NCBI GenBank assembly: GCA_047623825.1
Contig: JBLHOS010000032.1
Coordinates: 1-30,985, forward strand
From: JBLHOS01 sp047623825
GTDB taxonomy: Bacteria > Pseudomonadota > Alphaproteobacteria > Rhodobacterales > Rhodobacteraceae
Direction of reading: 5' to 3'
DNA length: 30,985 bases
The notes beneath the pieces were generated by a model. It was given only the letters and a program-made list of their open reading frames with translations. It was not told the DNA's origin and did no database searches. The translations under genes and the position numbers were made by a program. How positions within the stretch are numbered: position 1 is the stretch's first letter; every line of letters begins with the position of its first letter. Positions 15,949-24,679 of this stretch are shown here, piece after piece.

Positions 15949-16653
15949 ATGGATGACACACTATTCGATCTGACGTTTCGACCAAAACCCACCACATCGC
16001 GGCCTTTATTGGGGCTGACGATACTGGTGGTTGAGGATAGCCGCTTTGCGTCTGAGGCATTGCGACTGCTGTGCCTGCGTTCAGGTGCGAGAATCCGGCG
16101 CGCCGATTGCTTAGCGTCAGCACATCGACATCTCAATGTTTACCGACCATCAGTGGCTATTGTCGATCTGGGACTGCCCGATGGCTCAGGCCTTGATTTG
16201 ATATCCGATATGGCGTGCAAAACGCCGCGCGTACCTGTGATTATTGGGACCTCAGGGTCTGAACGCAACGCAGCCGAGCAGGCCGCCATGCAGATCGGGG
16301 CTGACGGCTTTATTGCCAAGCCTATGGTCAGTCTGGCCAGTTTTCAGGCCGAGGTATTGCGCCATCTGCCCACAGAATTTCAACCCACAGGCCCGCGCAA
16401 GCTTAGCGATGATGTGGTTGTGCCAGACGCGCTGGCCTTGCAAGAGGATTTGGCCCATGCGCTGGATTTGCTGTGTCTGGAGGAGCCGCCGCTAGAGTAT
16501 CTTAAACCTTTTCTGACCGGTCTGGCGCGCGCTGCCGGTGACGAACCGCTATTAGAATGTATTGTGATGTTGCCAGATCGGCTGAACAAGATGGATCGCG
16601 GCGATCTAAGGGCCATTTTATCTGATCGGTTGGTTGAGAACGCCTTGGTCTAG
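15949..16653 (+). CDS. Orphan response regulator with unassigned C-terminal region
   Basis: A 234-aa protein with a receiver domain at about residues 22-140. The acidic pocket residue is D30 (LVVEDS), the phospho-acceptor D73 (AIVDLGLPDGSGLDLI), the switch T101 (IIGTSGS) and the conserved lysine K124 (GADGFIAKPM), so phosphorylation is expected to be possible. The last 95 residues are mostly helical, contain LALQEDLAHALDLLCLEEPP and LYFLTGLARAAGD-like text, and do not resemble a DNA-binding or enzymatic output domain I recognise. No histidine kinase lies nearby. GGGGGG sits about 9 bases before the ATG. The gene ends at a strong hairpin shared with the convergent GNAT gene. Confidence 0.9.
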   Translation: MDDTLFDLTFRPKPTTSRPLLGLTILVVEDSRFASEALRLLCLRSGARIRRADCLASAHRHLNVYRPSVAIVDLGLPDGSGLDLISDMACKTPRVPVIIGTSGSERNAAEQAAMQIGADGFIAKPMVSLASFQAEVLRHLPTEFQPTGPRKLSDDVVVPDALALQEDLAHALDLLCLEEPPLEYLKPFLTGLARAAGDEPLLECIVMLPDRLNKMDRGDLRAILSDRLVENALV

Positions 16654-16654
16654 G

Positions 16655-16678
16655 TTGGTCCGCTTAACCGCGGACCAA
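16655..16678. terminator. Bidirectional hairpin between response regulator and GNAT genes
   Basis: TTGGTCCGC, loop TTAACC, GCGGACCAA is a perfect nine-pair stem. The GNAT stop codon (TTA on the plus strand, 16664-16666) lies in the loop, and the last codons of that gene form one arm. No T-run follows on either side. Confidence 0.65.
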
Positions 16679-17383
16679 ATCAGGGTCTGATGCCACACGA
16701 ACCAATTGCGTCAGATCGGCCAGACGTTCGATCTGCATGCCATCAGCGGTGAAATTTGATGGGGCCAACCAAGCGTGAAATGCCTCACGCAACGCAGGCC
16801 ATTCTTGATCGATCGCGGCAAACCATGCGGTGTCCCGGTTGCGCCCCTTGATAATGCCAGCCTGCCGGAAAATACCTTCATAGCTTAACCCTAGGCGCTC
16901 GGCCGCCCGGCGTGATGCCATATTCGCCGCATTACATTTCCATTCGTACCGGCGGTAGCCCGAGTCAAACGCCCATTGCATCATCAAAAACATCGCCTCA
17001 GTTGCGGCGCGGGTTTTTTGCAGCATTGGTGCGAAATTGATGTGACCGACCTCGATCGATCCCGCCTCGGGCGCGATCCGCAAGTAGCTGGCCACGCCAC
17101 CCAGATGACCTGTGCTCAGATCCTCGATCGTAAAAAAGACCGGGTCATTGCCATCTTGCGCCCCTCTTGCCCACCGATGGTAGGCTGCCGCCGACGAAAA
17201 CGGCCCATAGGGAAGATAGTCCCAAATAGTGTCCGATACCGAATTGGCCCAGTGCAGATCTGCGCAATGCGCATCCGCATCCAGCGGCACCAGCCGCACA
17301 TATCGACCCTGCAACGCCACATCCACGGGGCGCGGTGGCGGGGCCCACCCCGTCACCACCACATTTATATCTCTTATCGACAT
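16664..17383 (-). CDS. GNAT family N-acetyltransferase (RimJ-like)
   Basis: A 239-aa acetyl-CoA-dependent acetyltransferase. It has the RimJ/RimL-type opening LQGRYVRLVPLDADAHCADL, the central beta strands VGHINFAPMLQKTRAATEAM, where the acetyl-CoA pyrophosphate loop should lie, and NAANMASRRAAERLGLSYEG, the classic late motif of this subfamily. The acceptor is unknown; relatives modify ribosomal proteins or small molecules. I chose ATG 17383, with GGGG 8-9 bases upstream, over a GTG at 17401. It lies downstream of aspS on the same strand with a gap of about 75 bases. Confidence 0.92.
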   Translation of the reverse strand: MSIRDINVVVTGWAPPPRPVDVALQGRYVRLVPLDADAHCADLHWANSVSDTIWDYLPYGPFSSAAAYHRWARGAQDGNDPVFFTIEDLSTGHLGGVASYLRIAPEAGSIEVGHINFAPMLQKTRAATEAMFLMMQWAFDSGYRRYEWKCNAANMASRRAAERLGLSYEGIFRQAGIIKGRNRDTAWFAAIDQEWPALREAFHAWLAPSNFTADGMQIERLADLTQLVRVASDPDLVRG

Positions 17384-17443
17384 ACCATGCCCCTGCAGCA
17401 CCAGCCCATAACATCATGAACAGACCAATTGAGTCGTAAATGC

Positions 17444-17460
17444 AAGCCTTGAGACGGCTT
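17444..17460 (-). terminator. Weak hairpin at the end of aspS
   Basis: AAGCC, seven-base loop, GGCTT overlaps the aspS stop codon. The stem is short and no T-run follows, so read-through into the GNAT gene is likely. Confidence 0.3.
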
Positions 17461-19249
17461 AATCGCGTGGGATGACCCGCAGCCCCAGCTCCATAAGCTG
17501 ATCGGCCATAGGCTCACTTGGCGCGGACATCATCAGATCTTCGGCGCGCTGGTTCATTGGGAACAAGATCACCTCACGGATATTGGCCTCATCAGCCAAC
17601 AGCATAACAATCCGGTCGATCCCGGCCGCACACCCTCCGTGGGGCGGCGCGCCATAACGAAATGCGTTAACCATGCCGCCAAACCGCTTACGCACTTCCT
17701 CTTCGCCGTATCCTGCCAGCTCAAACGCCTTGAACATGATCTCTGGCTGGTGATTCCGGATCGCACCAGAAATCAGTTCATACCCGTTGCATGCCAAATC
17801 ATATTGATAGCCCAGCACCTCCAGCGGATCGCCGTCCAACGCGGCCATCCCACCTTGTGGCATCGAAAATGGGTTGTGGCTGAAATCGATCTTGCCACTG
17901 GTCTCATCGGCCTCATACATCGGGAAATCAACGATCCACGCAAAGGCGAACCTGTCCATATCGCTTAGGCCCAATTCCTCTCCGATCACAGTGCGCGCAC
18001 GCCCCGCCACGCTTTCAAAACTGGACGGTTTTCCGCCAAGGAAGAAAGCGGCATCGCCGACGTTCAAACCCAGCTGCTGGCGAATGGCCTCGGTCCGCTC
18101 GGGTCCGATATTCTTGGCCAGCGGCCCTGCGGCTTCCATGCCGTCGGCACCCTCACGCCAAAAGATGTAGCCCATCCCCGGCAGACCCTCTTTTTGGGCC
18201 CAGACATTCATCCGGTCGCAAAACTTGCGCCCCACAGGGTCCGCACCCGCGGCACGAGGCGCTGGAATTGCGCGGATTTCGGTTCCGTCCTGCTCCAGAA
18301 GATTGGCAAAAATGCCAAAGCCAGAGCCCGCAAAATGCGTCGATACAACCTGCATTTTGATAGGGTTGCGCAGGTCCGGCTTGTCGGTGCCATACCAAAG
18401 TGCTGCATCTTTATACGATATCTGCTCCCAAACAGAATCAACTTTGCGTCCGCCGCCAAACTCCTCAAAGATACCCTGAACAACCGGTTGGATCGTGTCG
18501 AACACGTCCTGCTGCTCAACAAAGCTCATCTCAAGGTCAAGCTGGTAGAAATCTGTGGGCGATCGGTCAGCACGCGGATCTTCGTCACGAAAACACGGTG
18601 CAATCTGGAAATATTTGTCAAAGCCTGACACCATCAATAGCTGTTTGAACTGCTGTGGTGCCTGCGGAAGGGCATAAAACTTGCCTGGATGTAGGCGACT
18701 TGGCACCAAAAAATCACGCGCACCTTCCGGGCTGGAGGCGGTGATGATTGGCGTCTGAAACTCATTGAAACCCCGGTCCCACATCCGGTTACGAATTGAT
18801 CGAACGACATTAGATCGCATCACCATGTTGTGTTGCAATTTCTCACGGCGCAGATCCAGAAACCGGTAACGCAGGCGGGTTTCTTCGGGGTATTCCTGAT
18901 CGCCAAACACCATCAACGGTAGCTCTTCTGAAGCGCCTAACACCTCAATATCACGAATAAAAACCTCTACCTCACCGGTTGGGATCTTAGAGTTGATCAG
19001 GCTCGCATCACGCGCCTTCACTTCGCCATCAATCCGAATGCACCATTCAGAGCGCACCTTCTCCACTTGGGCAAAAACCGGGCTATCGGGATCAGCCAGA
19101 ATTTGTGTAATCCCATAGTGATCACGCAAATCGATGAACAGCAGGCCACCATGATCGCGCACCCGATGGACCCACCCCGAAAGGCGAATGGTCTGGCCCA
19201 CATGAGTGGAATTCAGATCGGCACAAGTGTGGCTGCGAAAGGCGTGCAT
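17459..19249 (-). CDS. aspS: Aspartyl-tRNA synthetase
   Basis: Class II aminoacyl-tRNA synthetase that charges tRNA-Asp. The 596-aa length and domain order are the bacterial type: an OB-fold anticodon-binding domain (about 1-105, with RLSGWVHRVRDHGGLLFIDL), the catalytic core with class II motif 2 (FRDEDPRADRSPTDFYQLD), an inserted GAD domain (about 290-420), and motif 3 (GCAAGIDRIVMLLADEANIR). It is full length with no missing key block. Alphaproteobacterial AspRS often also charges tRNA-Asn, which depends on GatCAB elsewhere and cannot be judged here. Confidence 0.98.
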   Translation of the reverse strand: MHAFRSHTCADLNSTHVGQTIRLSGWVHRVRDHGGLLFIDLRDHYGITQILADPDSPVFAQVEKVRSEWCIRIDGEVKARDASLINSKIPTGEVEVFIRDIEVLGASEELPLMVFGDQEYPEETRLRYRFLDLRREKLQHNMVMRSNVVRSIRNRMWDRGFNEFQTPIITASSPEGARDFLVPSRLHPGKFYALPQAPQQFKQLLMVSGFDKYFQIAPCFRDEDPRADRSPTDFYQLDLEMSFVEQQDVFDTIQPVVQGIFEEFGGGRKVDSVWEQISYKDAALWYGTDKPDLRNPIKMQVVSTHFAGSGFGIFANLLEQDGTEIRAIPAPRAAGADPVGRKFCDRMNVWAQKEGLPGMGYIFWREGADGMEAAGPLAKNIGPERTEAIRQQLGLNVGDAAFFLGGKPSSFESVAGRARTVIGEELGLSDMDRFAFAWIVDFPMYEADETSGKIDFSHNPFSMPQGGMAALDGDPLEVLGYQYDLACNGYELISGAIRNHQPEIMFKAFELAGYGEEEVRKRFGGMVNAFRYGAPPHGGCAAGIDRIVMLLADEANIREVILFPMNQRAEDLMMSAPSEPMADQLMELGLRVIPRD

Positions 19250-19558
19250 TGTATTGTCCTTCTAGGGTTCGCGCCGGTTGACCAAGACACCATGCCGCTG
19301 TCAAGCTGGTTTTGGCCAAAATTCAACCTTTACCAGACCCAATCTGGCGGTTTTCGCCCCCGATTTTAACACCTCATGGCGGGAGCGCACACAAATTTCG
19401 GGTTGGCCAATCAGTTGTTTCAGATCAATCCTTACTGCGAATTTTTGCGCTATTATTCAAAACAGGCTTGGAAACTATAAAAAAATGTCTCAGGCTGGCT
19501 GATGATATGCAGGCAAGACCCGCCCGAGCAGACCCGATAGCAAATTTTGGGGGGCGAT
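19250..19558 (+). promoter_or_regulatory. Divergent aspS / cfa upstream region
   Basis: A 309-base gap between divergent genes. It is AT-richer than its neighbours near 19435-19490 (ATTATTCAAAAC, TATAAAAAAATG), which fits promoter DNA for cfa. I cannot name exact boxes with confidence. A short palindrome TTTTGGCCAAAA lies at about 19309-19320. No coding sequence with family similarity was seen. Confidence 0.4.
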
Positions 19559-20785
19559 ATGTGGAACTGGCTACTAGACCAAATGTTGCGTGGGTTCGTG
19601 ACCCGCGGGACGCTGATTGTAAGCTTTCCTGACGGAGCCGAGCATCGCTACGGCTCTGGTGAAGGGCCGCCTATTCACGTGCACTTACGCGATCCCAAGC
19701 TGCCGCGCCGGATTGTAACGCAAACCGACGTCGCCTTGGGTGAGGCGTATATGAACGGCAGCATGACCTTGGCGCAGGATGATCTGAACGGTTTCCTTGA
19801 CCTGATCATTCGCAATGTTTTGCCCTCTCAACGGCTTTGGTGGCGTAGAGCAATCTCAAAGACACGGCACCTGCGACGTACATTTGATCAGTGGAACCCA
19901 CGCGCTCGGGCCCGTGCCAATGTGGCCCACCACTATGATCTGTCTGGGCAGCTTTATGACCTGTTTCTGGATGAGGACCAGCAGTATTCTTGCGCATATT
20001 TCCTGCATCCAAATATCAGCTTGGCTGAGGCCCAGACAGCCAAAAAGGCCCATATCGCGGCCAAGCTGCGGCTTGAAAAGGGAATGGAGGTGTTTGAGAT
20101 TGGCTGCGGTTGGGGGGGGCTGGCCCTGTCGCTGGCGCGGGATTACGACGTCCGCGTCTTTGGCGTGACCCTATCGGAGGAACAGCACAAGTTTGCAACG
20201 GCCCGCGCCGAGGCAGAAGGCCTGTCAGACCGTGTCCAGTTTGGCCTGATGGATTACCGTGAGGTGACGGGAACCTACGACCGGATCGTCTCGATCGGTA
20301 TGTTTGAGCACGTCGGCGCCCCGCATTTTAAGGAATATTTCGGACATGTGCAGGACCGGTTAAAGGATGACGGTATCGCCTTGATCCACACGATCGGGCG
20401 GGCCGGACCACCCTGCCACACCTCCCCCTGGATTACCAAATACATCTTTCCCGGCGGTTATGTCCCCGCGTTGTCTGAAATGACCACCGCGATAGAGAAG
20501 ATTGGCCTCTATCCGACCGACATTGAGGTTTGGCGACTGCATTACGCCGAAACCTTGCGCCACTGGTACGATCGGTTCTGCGACCGCCAGCAAGAGGCCG
20601 AGGCGCTTTACGATCCTGAATTCGTACGGATGTGGCGCTATTATCTAAAGGTAAGCGAGATGACGTTCCGCCACGCCAACCAATGCGTCTTTCAAGTTCA
20701 ACTGGCCAAAGATCAGGCCGCAGTACCTCTGACCCGCGATTATCTTTACACTGATGCGCAGCAGGCATTACGCGCGGCTGAATAG
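19559..20785 (+). CDS. cfa: Cyclopropane-fatty-acyl-phospholipid synthase
   Basis: SAM-dependent enzyme that adds a methylene bridge to unsaturated acyl chains of membrane phospholipids, acting at the inner face of the membrane. The 408-aa protein has the N-terminal lipid-facing region (HVHLRDPKLPRRIVTQTDVA, LGEAYMNGSM), then NVAHHYDLSGQLYDLFLDED, the conserved active-site cysteine C145 in YSCAYF, the SAM-binding loop EIGCGWGGLALSLA from about residue 180, FEHVGAPHFKEYF and IHTIGRAGPP. All match active Cfa enzymes. I chose ATG 19559, with GGGGGG 5 bases upstream, rather than the TTG at 19547. It is monocistronic as far as visible. Confidence 0.95.
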   Translation: MWNWLLDQMLRGFVTRGTLIVSFPDGAEHRYGSGEGPPIHVHLRDPKLPRRIVTQTDVALGEAYMNGSMTLAQDDLNGFLDLIIRNVLPSQRLWWRRAISKTRHLRRTFDQWNPRARARANVAHHYDLSGQLYDLFLDEDQQYSCAYFLHPNISLAEAQTAKKAHIAAKLRLEKGMEVFEIGCGWGGLALSLARDYDVRVFGVTLSEEQHKFATARAEAEGLSDRVQFGLMDYREVTGTYDRIVSIGMFEHVGAPHFKEYFGHVQDRLKDDGIALIHTIGRAGPPCHTSPWITKYIFPGGYVPALSEMTTAIEKIGLYPTDIEVWRLHYAETLRHWYDRFCDRQQEAEALYDPEFVRMWRYYLKVSEMTFRHANQCVFQVQLAKDQAAVPLTRDYLYTDAQQALRAAE

Positions 20786-20805
20786 TCTGACCGCCCGGTC
20801 ACCGG

Positions 20806-20820
20806 CGCGCTTTTAGCGCG
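20806..20820 (+). terminator. Short hairpin after cfa
   Basis: CGCGCT, loop TTT, AGCGCG gives a six-pair stem 21 bases after the cfa stop. It has no T-run, so it is a weak candidate. Confidence 0.35.
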
Positions 20821-20936
20821 AGTTCTGATTATAATGCAGGTCAGTGCAAAAACACTTGCTTTGCGGGCCCCAACCACCTTGCACCCAGCGTCGCGATGTC
20901 TATAAACCAGACGAATTTGCGCACCCGGGGGTCGTT

Positions 20937-23900
20937 ATGCCAAAAAGAACCGATATCAAATCCATCATGATTATCGGGGCAGGCCCCATCGTAATTGGGC
21001 AAGCATGTGAGTTTGATTACTCTGGTGCGCAAGCGTGCAAGGCCCTGCGCGAAGAAGGGTACCGGGTCATTCTGGTCAACTCCAACCCCGCCACCATCAT
21101 GACCGACCCTGACATGGCTGATGCCACGTATATTGAACCAATCACCCCCGAGATCGTTGCCAAGATCATTGAGAAGGAGCGGCCCGACGCGCTGCTGCCA
21201 ACCATGGGTGGCCAAACCGGGCTGAACACCTCATTGGCGTTGGAAAAAATGGGCGTGCTGGCCAAATACGGCGTTGAGATGATCGGCGCCAAGCGTGAGG
21301 CCATCGAGATGGCCGAAGATCGGAAATTATTTCGCGAAGCGATGGACCGGATCGGTCTGGAAAATCCCAAAGCAATCATTGCCGAAACTATTGAAGAATG
21401 CATCGCAGCGTTGCCTCATGTCGGCCTACCCGCAATCATCCGTCCGGCCTATACCTTGGGCGGAACCGGCGGCGGAGTGGCTTTTAACCGTGACGATTAT
21501 GAAAAGATCTGCCGCTCAGGCCTTGATGCGTCGCCAGTCTCTCAGATCCTGATCGACGAGTCGCTTTTGGGCTGGAAAGAATTTGAGATGGAAGTTGTGC
21601 GCGACAGCGCTGACAACGCAATCATCGTGTGTGCCATCGAAAACATCGATCCGATGGGCGTGCATACCGGCGACAGCATCACAGTGGCCCCTGCCCTGAC
21701 GCTGACCGACAAAGAATACCAGATGATGCGCTCCGCCTCGATTGCAGTGCTGCGTGAGATTGGCGTCGAAACTGGCGGCTCAAACGTGCAATGGGCGGTG
21801 AACCCAGCTGATGGTCGCATGGTCGTGATTGAGATGAACCCGCGCGTGTCACGTTCCTCGGCGCTGGCGTCCAAGGCCACAGGCTTTCCGATTGCCAAGA
21901 TCGCGGCCAAATTGGCGGTCGGCTATACGCTGGATGAGTTGGACAACGACATCACCCGCGTCACGCCCGCTTCATTTGAGCCGACAATTGACTATGTCGT
22001 CACCAAAATCCCACGCTTTGCATTTGAGAAATTTCCGGGTGCAGAACCATATCTGACGACCGCGATGAAATCCGTGGGTGAGGCGATGGCGATTGGCCGA
22101 ACCTTCCACGAGTCGATGCAAAAGGCCCTCGCCTCAATGGAGACTGGGCTAACCGGCTTTGATGAGATCCACGTAGAGGGCATGCCCGGTCGCGACGCAA
22201 TGATCTATCAAGACAGCGACAACACCCGTATTCTGGTGGGCCGCGATGCAGACGTCCAGTCCGCCATCGATAAGGCCATGACACGGGCATTGGCCAAACA
22301 AACGCCAGACCGGATCCGTGTGATCGCTGAGGCGATGCGCGTCGGCTTTTCAGATGATGAGATCAACGATATCACCAAGTTTGACCCGTGGTTTCTAGCC
22401 CGGATCCGTGAAATTATCGAGACCGAGGATGCCGTTCGCAAGGCCGGATTGCCGACCAATGAGACTGATTTGCGGGCCCTGAAAATGATGGGCTTTACCG
22501 ACGCACGTCTGGGCAAGCTGACAGGCCGAGATGAGGGTCAGGTCCGCCGGGCTCGCATAAACCTTGGCGTCACGGCTGTGTTCAAACGCATCGACACCTG
22601 TGCGGCCGAGTTTGAGGCCCAGACCCCCTATATGTACTCAACCTATGAGGCGCCCGTCATGGGTGACGTCGAGGATGAGGCCCGCCCGTCAAACGCCAAA
22701 AAAGTTGTTATTTTGGGCGGTGGTCCGAACCGCATCGGCCAAGGCATCGAGTTCGATTACTGCTGCTGTCATGCTTGTTACGCTTTGACCGCGGCGGGCT
22801 ATGAAACCATCATGATCAACTGTAATCCCGAAACTGTATCGACCGATTATGACACATCGGACCGGCTATATTTTGAGCCGCTGACCTTTGAACATGTGAT
22901 GGAAGTCCTGCGTGTTGAGCAGCAAAACGGCACTCTGCACGGCGTAATCGTGCAGTTTGGCGGCCAAACCCCGCTGAACCTTGCCAATGCGCTACAAGAA
23001 AACGGCATCCCCATTCTGGGCACCACACCCGACGCCATCGATCTGGCTGAGGATCGGGAGCGGTTCCAGAAACTGGTCCAGAAACTGGGCCTCAAACAGC
23101 CCGAAAACGGCATCGCGACGACCAATGACCAAGCCCGGATTGAGGCTGAGAAGCTTGGCTATCCACTGGTCATTCGCCCGTCATACGTATTGGGGGGCCG
23201 CGCCATGGAGATTGTGCGCGATACCGCCCAGCTGGAACGCTACCTGTCAGAGACTGTGATGGTGTCAGGCGACAGCCCCGTTCTGCTCGACAGCTATCTG
23301 TCGGGTGCAGTTGAGGTTGACGTCGACGCCCTTTGCGATGGTACCCAAGTCCACGTCGCGGGTATCATGCAACATATTGAAGAGGCCGGCGTGCATTCTG
23401 GCGATAGTGCCTGCTCATTGCCGCCCTATTCCTTATCAGCCGATATCATCGCCACCTTGCGCGAACAGACCGTCGCATTGGCCCTTGCACTTAACGTTGT
23501 TGGCCTGATGAACATCCAGTTCGCCGTAAAAGACGGTGAGGTTTACCTGATTGAGGTGAACCCGCGCGCCTCACGCACCGTGCCCTTTGTGGCCAAGGCC
23601 GTCGGCTCTCCAATCGCATCAATCGCCGCCCGTCTTATGGCCGGGGAGCCGTTGTCGAACTTTGATCTAGTCGACCCCCAAATTAAGGGTTTCGCAGTAA
23701 AAGAGGCGGTTCTGCCGTTTGCGCGTTTCCCCGGTGTCGACACCATCCTTGGCCCTGAGATGCGCTCAACCGGTGAGGTTATGGGTTATGACGCCTCGTT
23801 TCCACGTGCCTTCCTAAAGGCGCAAATGGGCGCGGGCGTTGAGCTACCAACCTCCGGCAAGGTGTTTTTGTCGATCAAGGACATGGACAAACAGGCCCCT

Positions 23901-24242
23901 ATGCTTGAGGCCGCGCAGATCCTCATCAAACTCGGCTTTTCATTGATTGCCACGCGCGGCACCGCCGCGTGGCTGGTTAAAAACGGGCTGGCCTGCGATC
24001 TGGTCAACAAGGTCTATGAGGGTCGCCCCGATATCGTCGACATGCTCAAAGACGGTGCGATCGCGCTGGTGATGAACACAACCGAGGGCGCACAAGCCGT
24101 TGAAGACAGCCGCGAAATTCGCTCTGTCGCCCTGTATGACAAGATCCCCTACTACACAACCGCCGCCGGTGCCCACGCAACAGCGCTGGCCATGCAAGCC
24201 CGTGAAGAAGGGGATGTTGGAGTGATGGCGCTGCAGGGGTGA
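20937..24242 (+). CDS. carB: Carbamoyl-phosphate synthase large subunit
   Basis: Makes carbamoyl phosphate from ammonia, bicarbonate and two ATP for arginine and pyrimidine synthesis. The 1101-aa protein has two homologous ATP-grasp halves. The first opens MPKRTDIKSIMIIGAGPIVI and has RPAYTLGGTGGG and EMNPRVSRSSALASKATG. The second opens VVILGGGPNRIGQGIEFDYC and has RPSYVLGGRAMEIV and EVNPRASRTVPFVAKA. A C-terminal allosteric MGS-like domain follows (about 930-1101, LIKLGFSLIATRGTAAWL). I chose ATG 20937, with GGGGG 6-7 bases upstream, instead of the longer frame to 20844. The small subunit carA is not adjacent, as is common in this group. Confidence 0.98.
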   Translation: MPKRTDIKSIMIIGAGPIVIGQACEFDYSGAQACKALREEGYRVILVNSNPATIMTDPDMADATYIEPITPEIVAKIIEKERPDALLPTMGGQTGLNTSLALEKMGVLAKYGVEMIGAKREAIEMAEDRKLFREAMDRIGLENPKAIIAETIEECIAALPHVGLPAIIRPAYTLGGTGGGVAFNRDDYEKICRSGLDASPVSQILIDESLLGWKEFEMEVVRDSADNAIIVCAIENIDPMGVHTGDSITVAPALTLTDKEYQMMRSASIAVLREIGVETGGSNVQWAVNPADGRMVVIEMNPRVSRSSALASKATGFPIAKIAAKLAVGYTLDELDNDITRVTPASFEPTIDYVVTKIPRFAFEKFPGAEPYLTTAMKSVGEAMAIGRTFHESMQKALASMETGLTGFDEIHVEGMPGRDAMIYQDSDNTRILVGRDADVQSAIDKAMTRALAKQTPDRIRVIAEAMRVGFSDDEINDITKFDPWFLARIREIIETEDAVRKAGLPTNETDLRALKMMGFTDARLGKLTGRDEGQVRRARINLGVTAVFKRIDTCAAEFEAQTPYMYSTYEAPVMGDVEDEARPSNAKKVVILGGGPNRIGQGIEFDYCCCHACYALTAAGYETIMINCNPETVSTDYDTSDRLYFEPLTFEHVMEVLRVEQQNGTLHGVIVQFGGQTPLNLANALQENGIPILGTTPDAIDLAEDRERFQKLVQKLGLKQPENGIATTNDQARIEAEKLGYPLVIRPSYVLGGRAMEIVRDTAQLERYLSETVMVSGDSPVLLDSYLSGAVEVDVDALCDGTQVHVAGIMQHIEEAGVHSGDSACSLPPYSLSADIIATLREQTVALALALNVVGLMNIQFAVKDGEVYLIEVNPRASRTVPFVAKAVGSPIASIAARLMAGEPLSNFDLVDPQIKGFAVKEAVLPFARFPGVDTILGPEMRSTGEVMGYDASFPRAFLKAQMGAGVELPTSGKVFLSIKDMDKQAPMLEAAQILIKLGFSLIATRGTAAWLVKNGLACDLVNKVYEGRPDIVDMLKDGAIALVMNTTEGAQAVEDSREIRSVALYDKIPYYTTAAGAHATALAMQAREEGDVGVMALQG

Positions 24243-24319
24243 AAGCTAAAAATTCGTCTGATTGAAAGACAGTGTTCACTCGGTCGACCCAATTCCATCG
24301 GTAAACAAAAGCCAGTATC

Positions 24320-24340
24320 GGGGCGTCAGATTGGCGCCCC
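24320..24340 (+). terminator. Possible carB terminator
   Basis: GGGGCG, nine-base loop, CGCCCC, then TAAATTCT, 78 bases after the carB stop. The stem is only six pairs and the T-run is poor. Confidence 0.4.
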
Positions 24341-24346
24341 TAAATT

Positions 24347-24562
24347 CTAAAGTAATGCCGCGTGGGATGGGTGAAAGATGCGCAAACCCAGCATCCATTC
24401 GCTCGCAATGTACGGTATCAGGTATGCGGCGATCGCCTTGCCTAATCCACCTCGGGTTTCAACGCCTTGCCGCAATCCCAACACCCTTACCGCGCAAAAG
24501 CGCAAAACCACGTCGTTCATCTGTTTTGCCGCGAAACGCACGAATTTCGGTGCATTGGTCAA
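24347..24562 (-). CDS. Weak candidate small ORF in the carB-fabH gap
   Basis: A 71-aa frame (MTNAPKFVRFAAKQMNDVV...) with one mildly hydrophobic stretch, AIAAYLIPYIASEWMLGL. The codons look unforced, but there is no clear ribosome site and I recognise no family. It could equally be chance, or the trace of a lost gene. Confidence 0.2.
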   Translation of the reverse strand: MTNAPKFVRFAAKQMNDVVLRFCAVRVLGLRQGVETRGGLGKAIAAYLIPYIASEWMLGLRIFHPSHAALL

Positions 24563-24679
24563 AATAGACCCGATGACCTTACGTTACCCAAAAAGGCGCC
24601 CATGCAGTGTGCACGACCCGTGCATCTTGACCTCAGGTTCAAAAACCCGCCATTTGGACCCTCTGAATTTGGGGGAGCC

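Larger units (their letters stand above)
24243..24679 (+). other. Long gap between carB and the FabH-like gene
   Basis: A 437-base stretch with no recognised gene. A six-pair hairpin GGGGCG / CGCCCC lies at 24320-24340, followed by TAAATTCT, and may terminate carB. The rest should hold the promoter of the FabH-like gene. The plus-strand frames here have no family similarity. One minus-strand frame is listed separately as a weak candidate. Confidence 0.4.
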
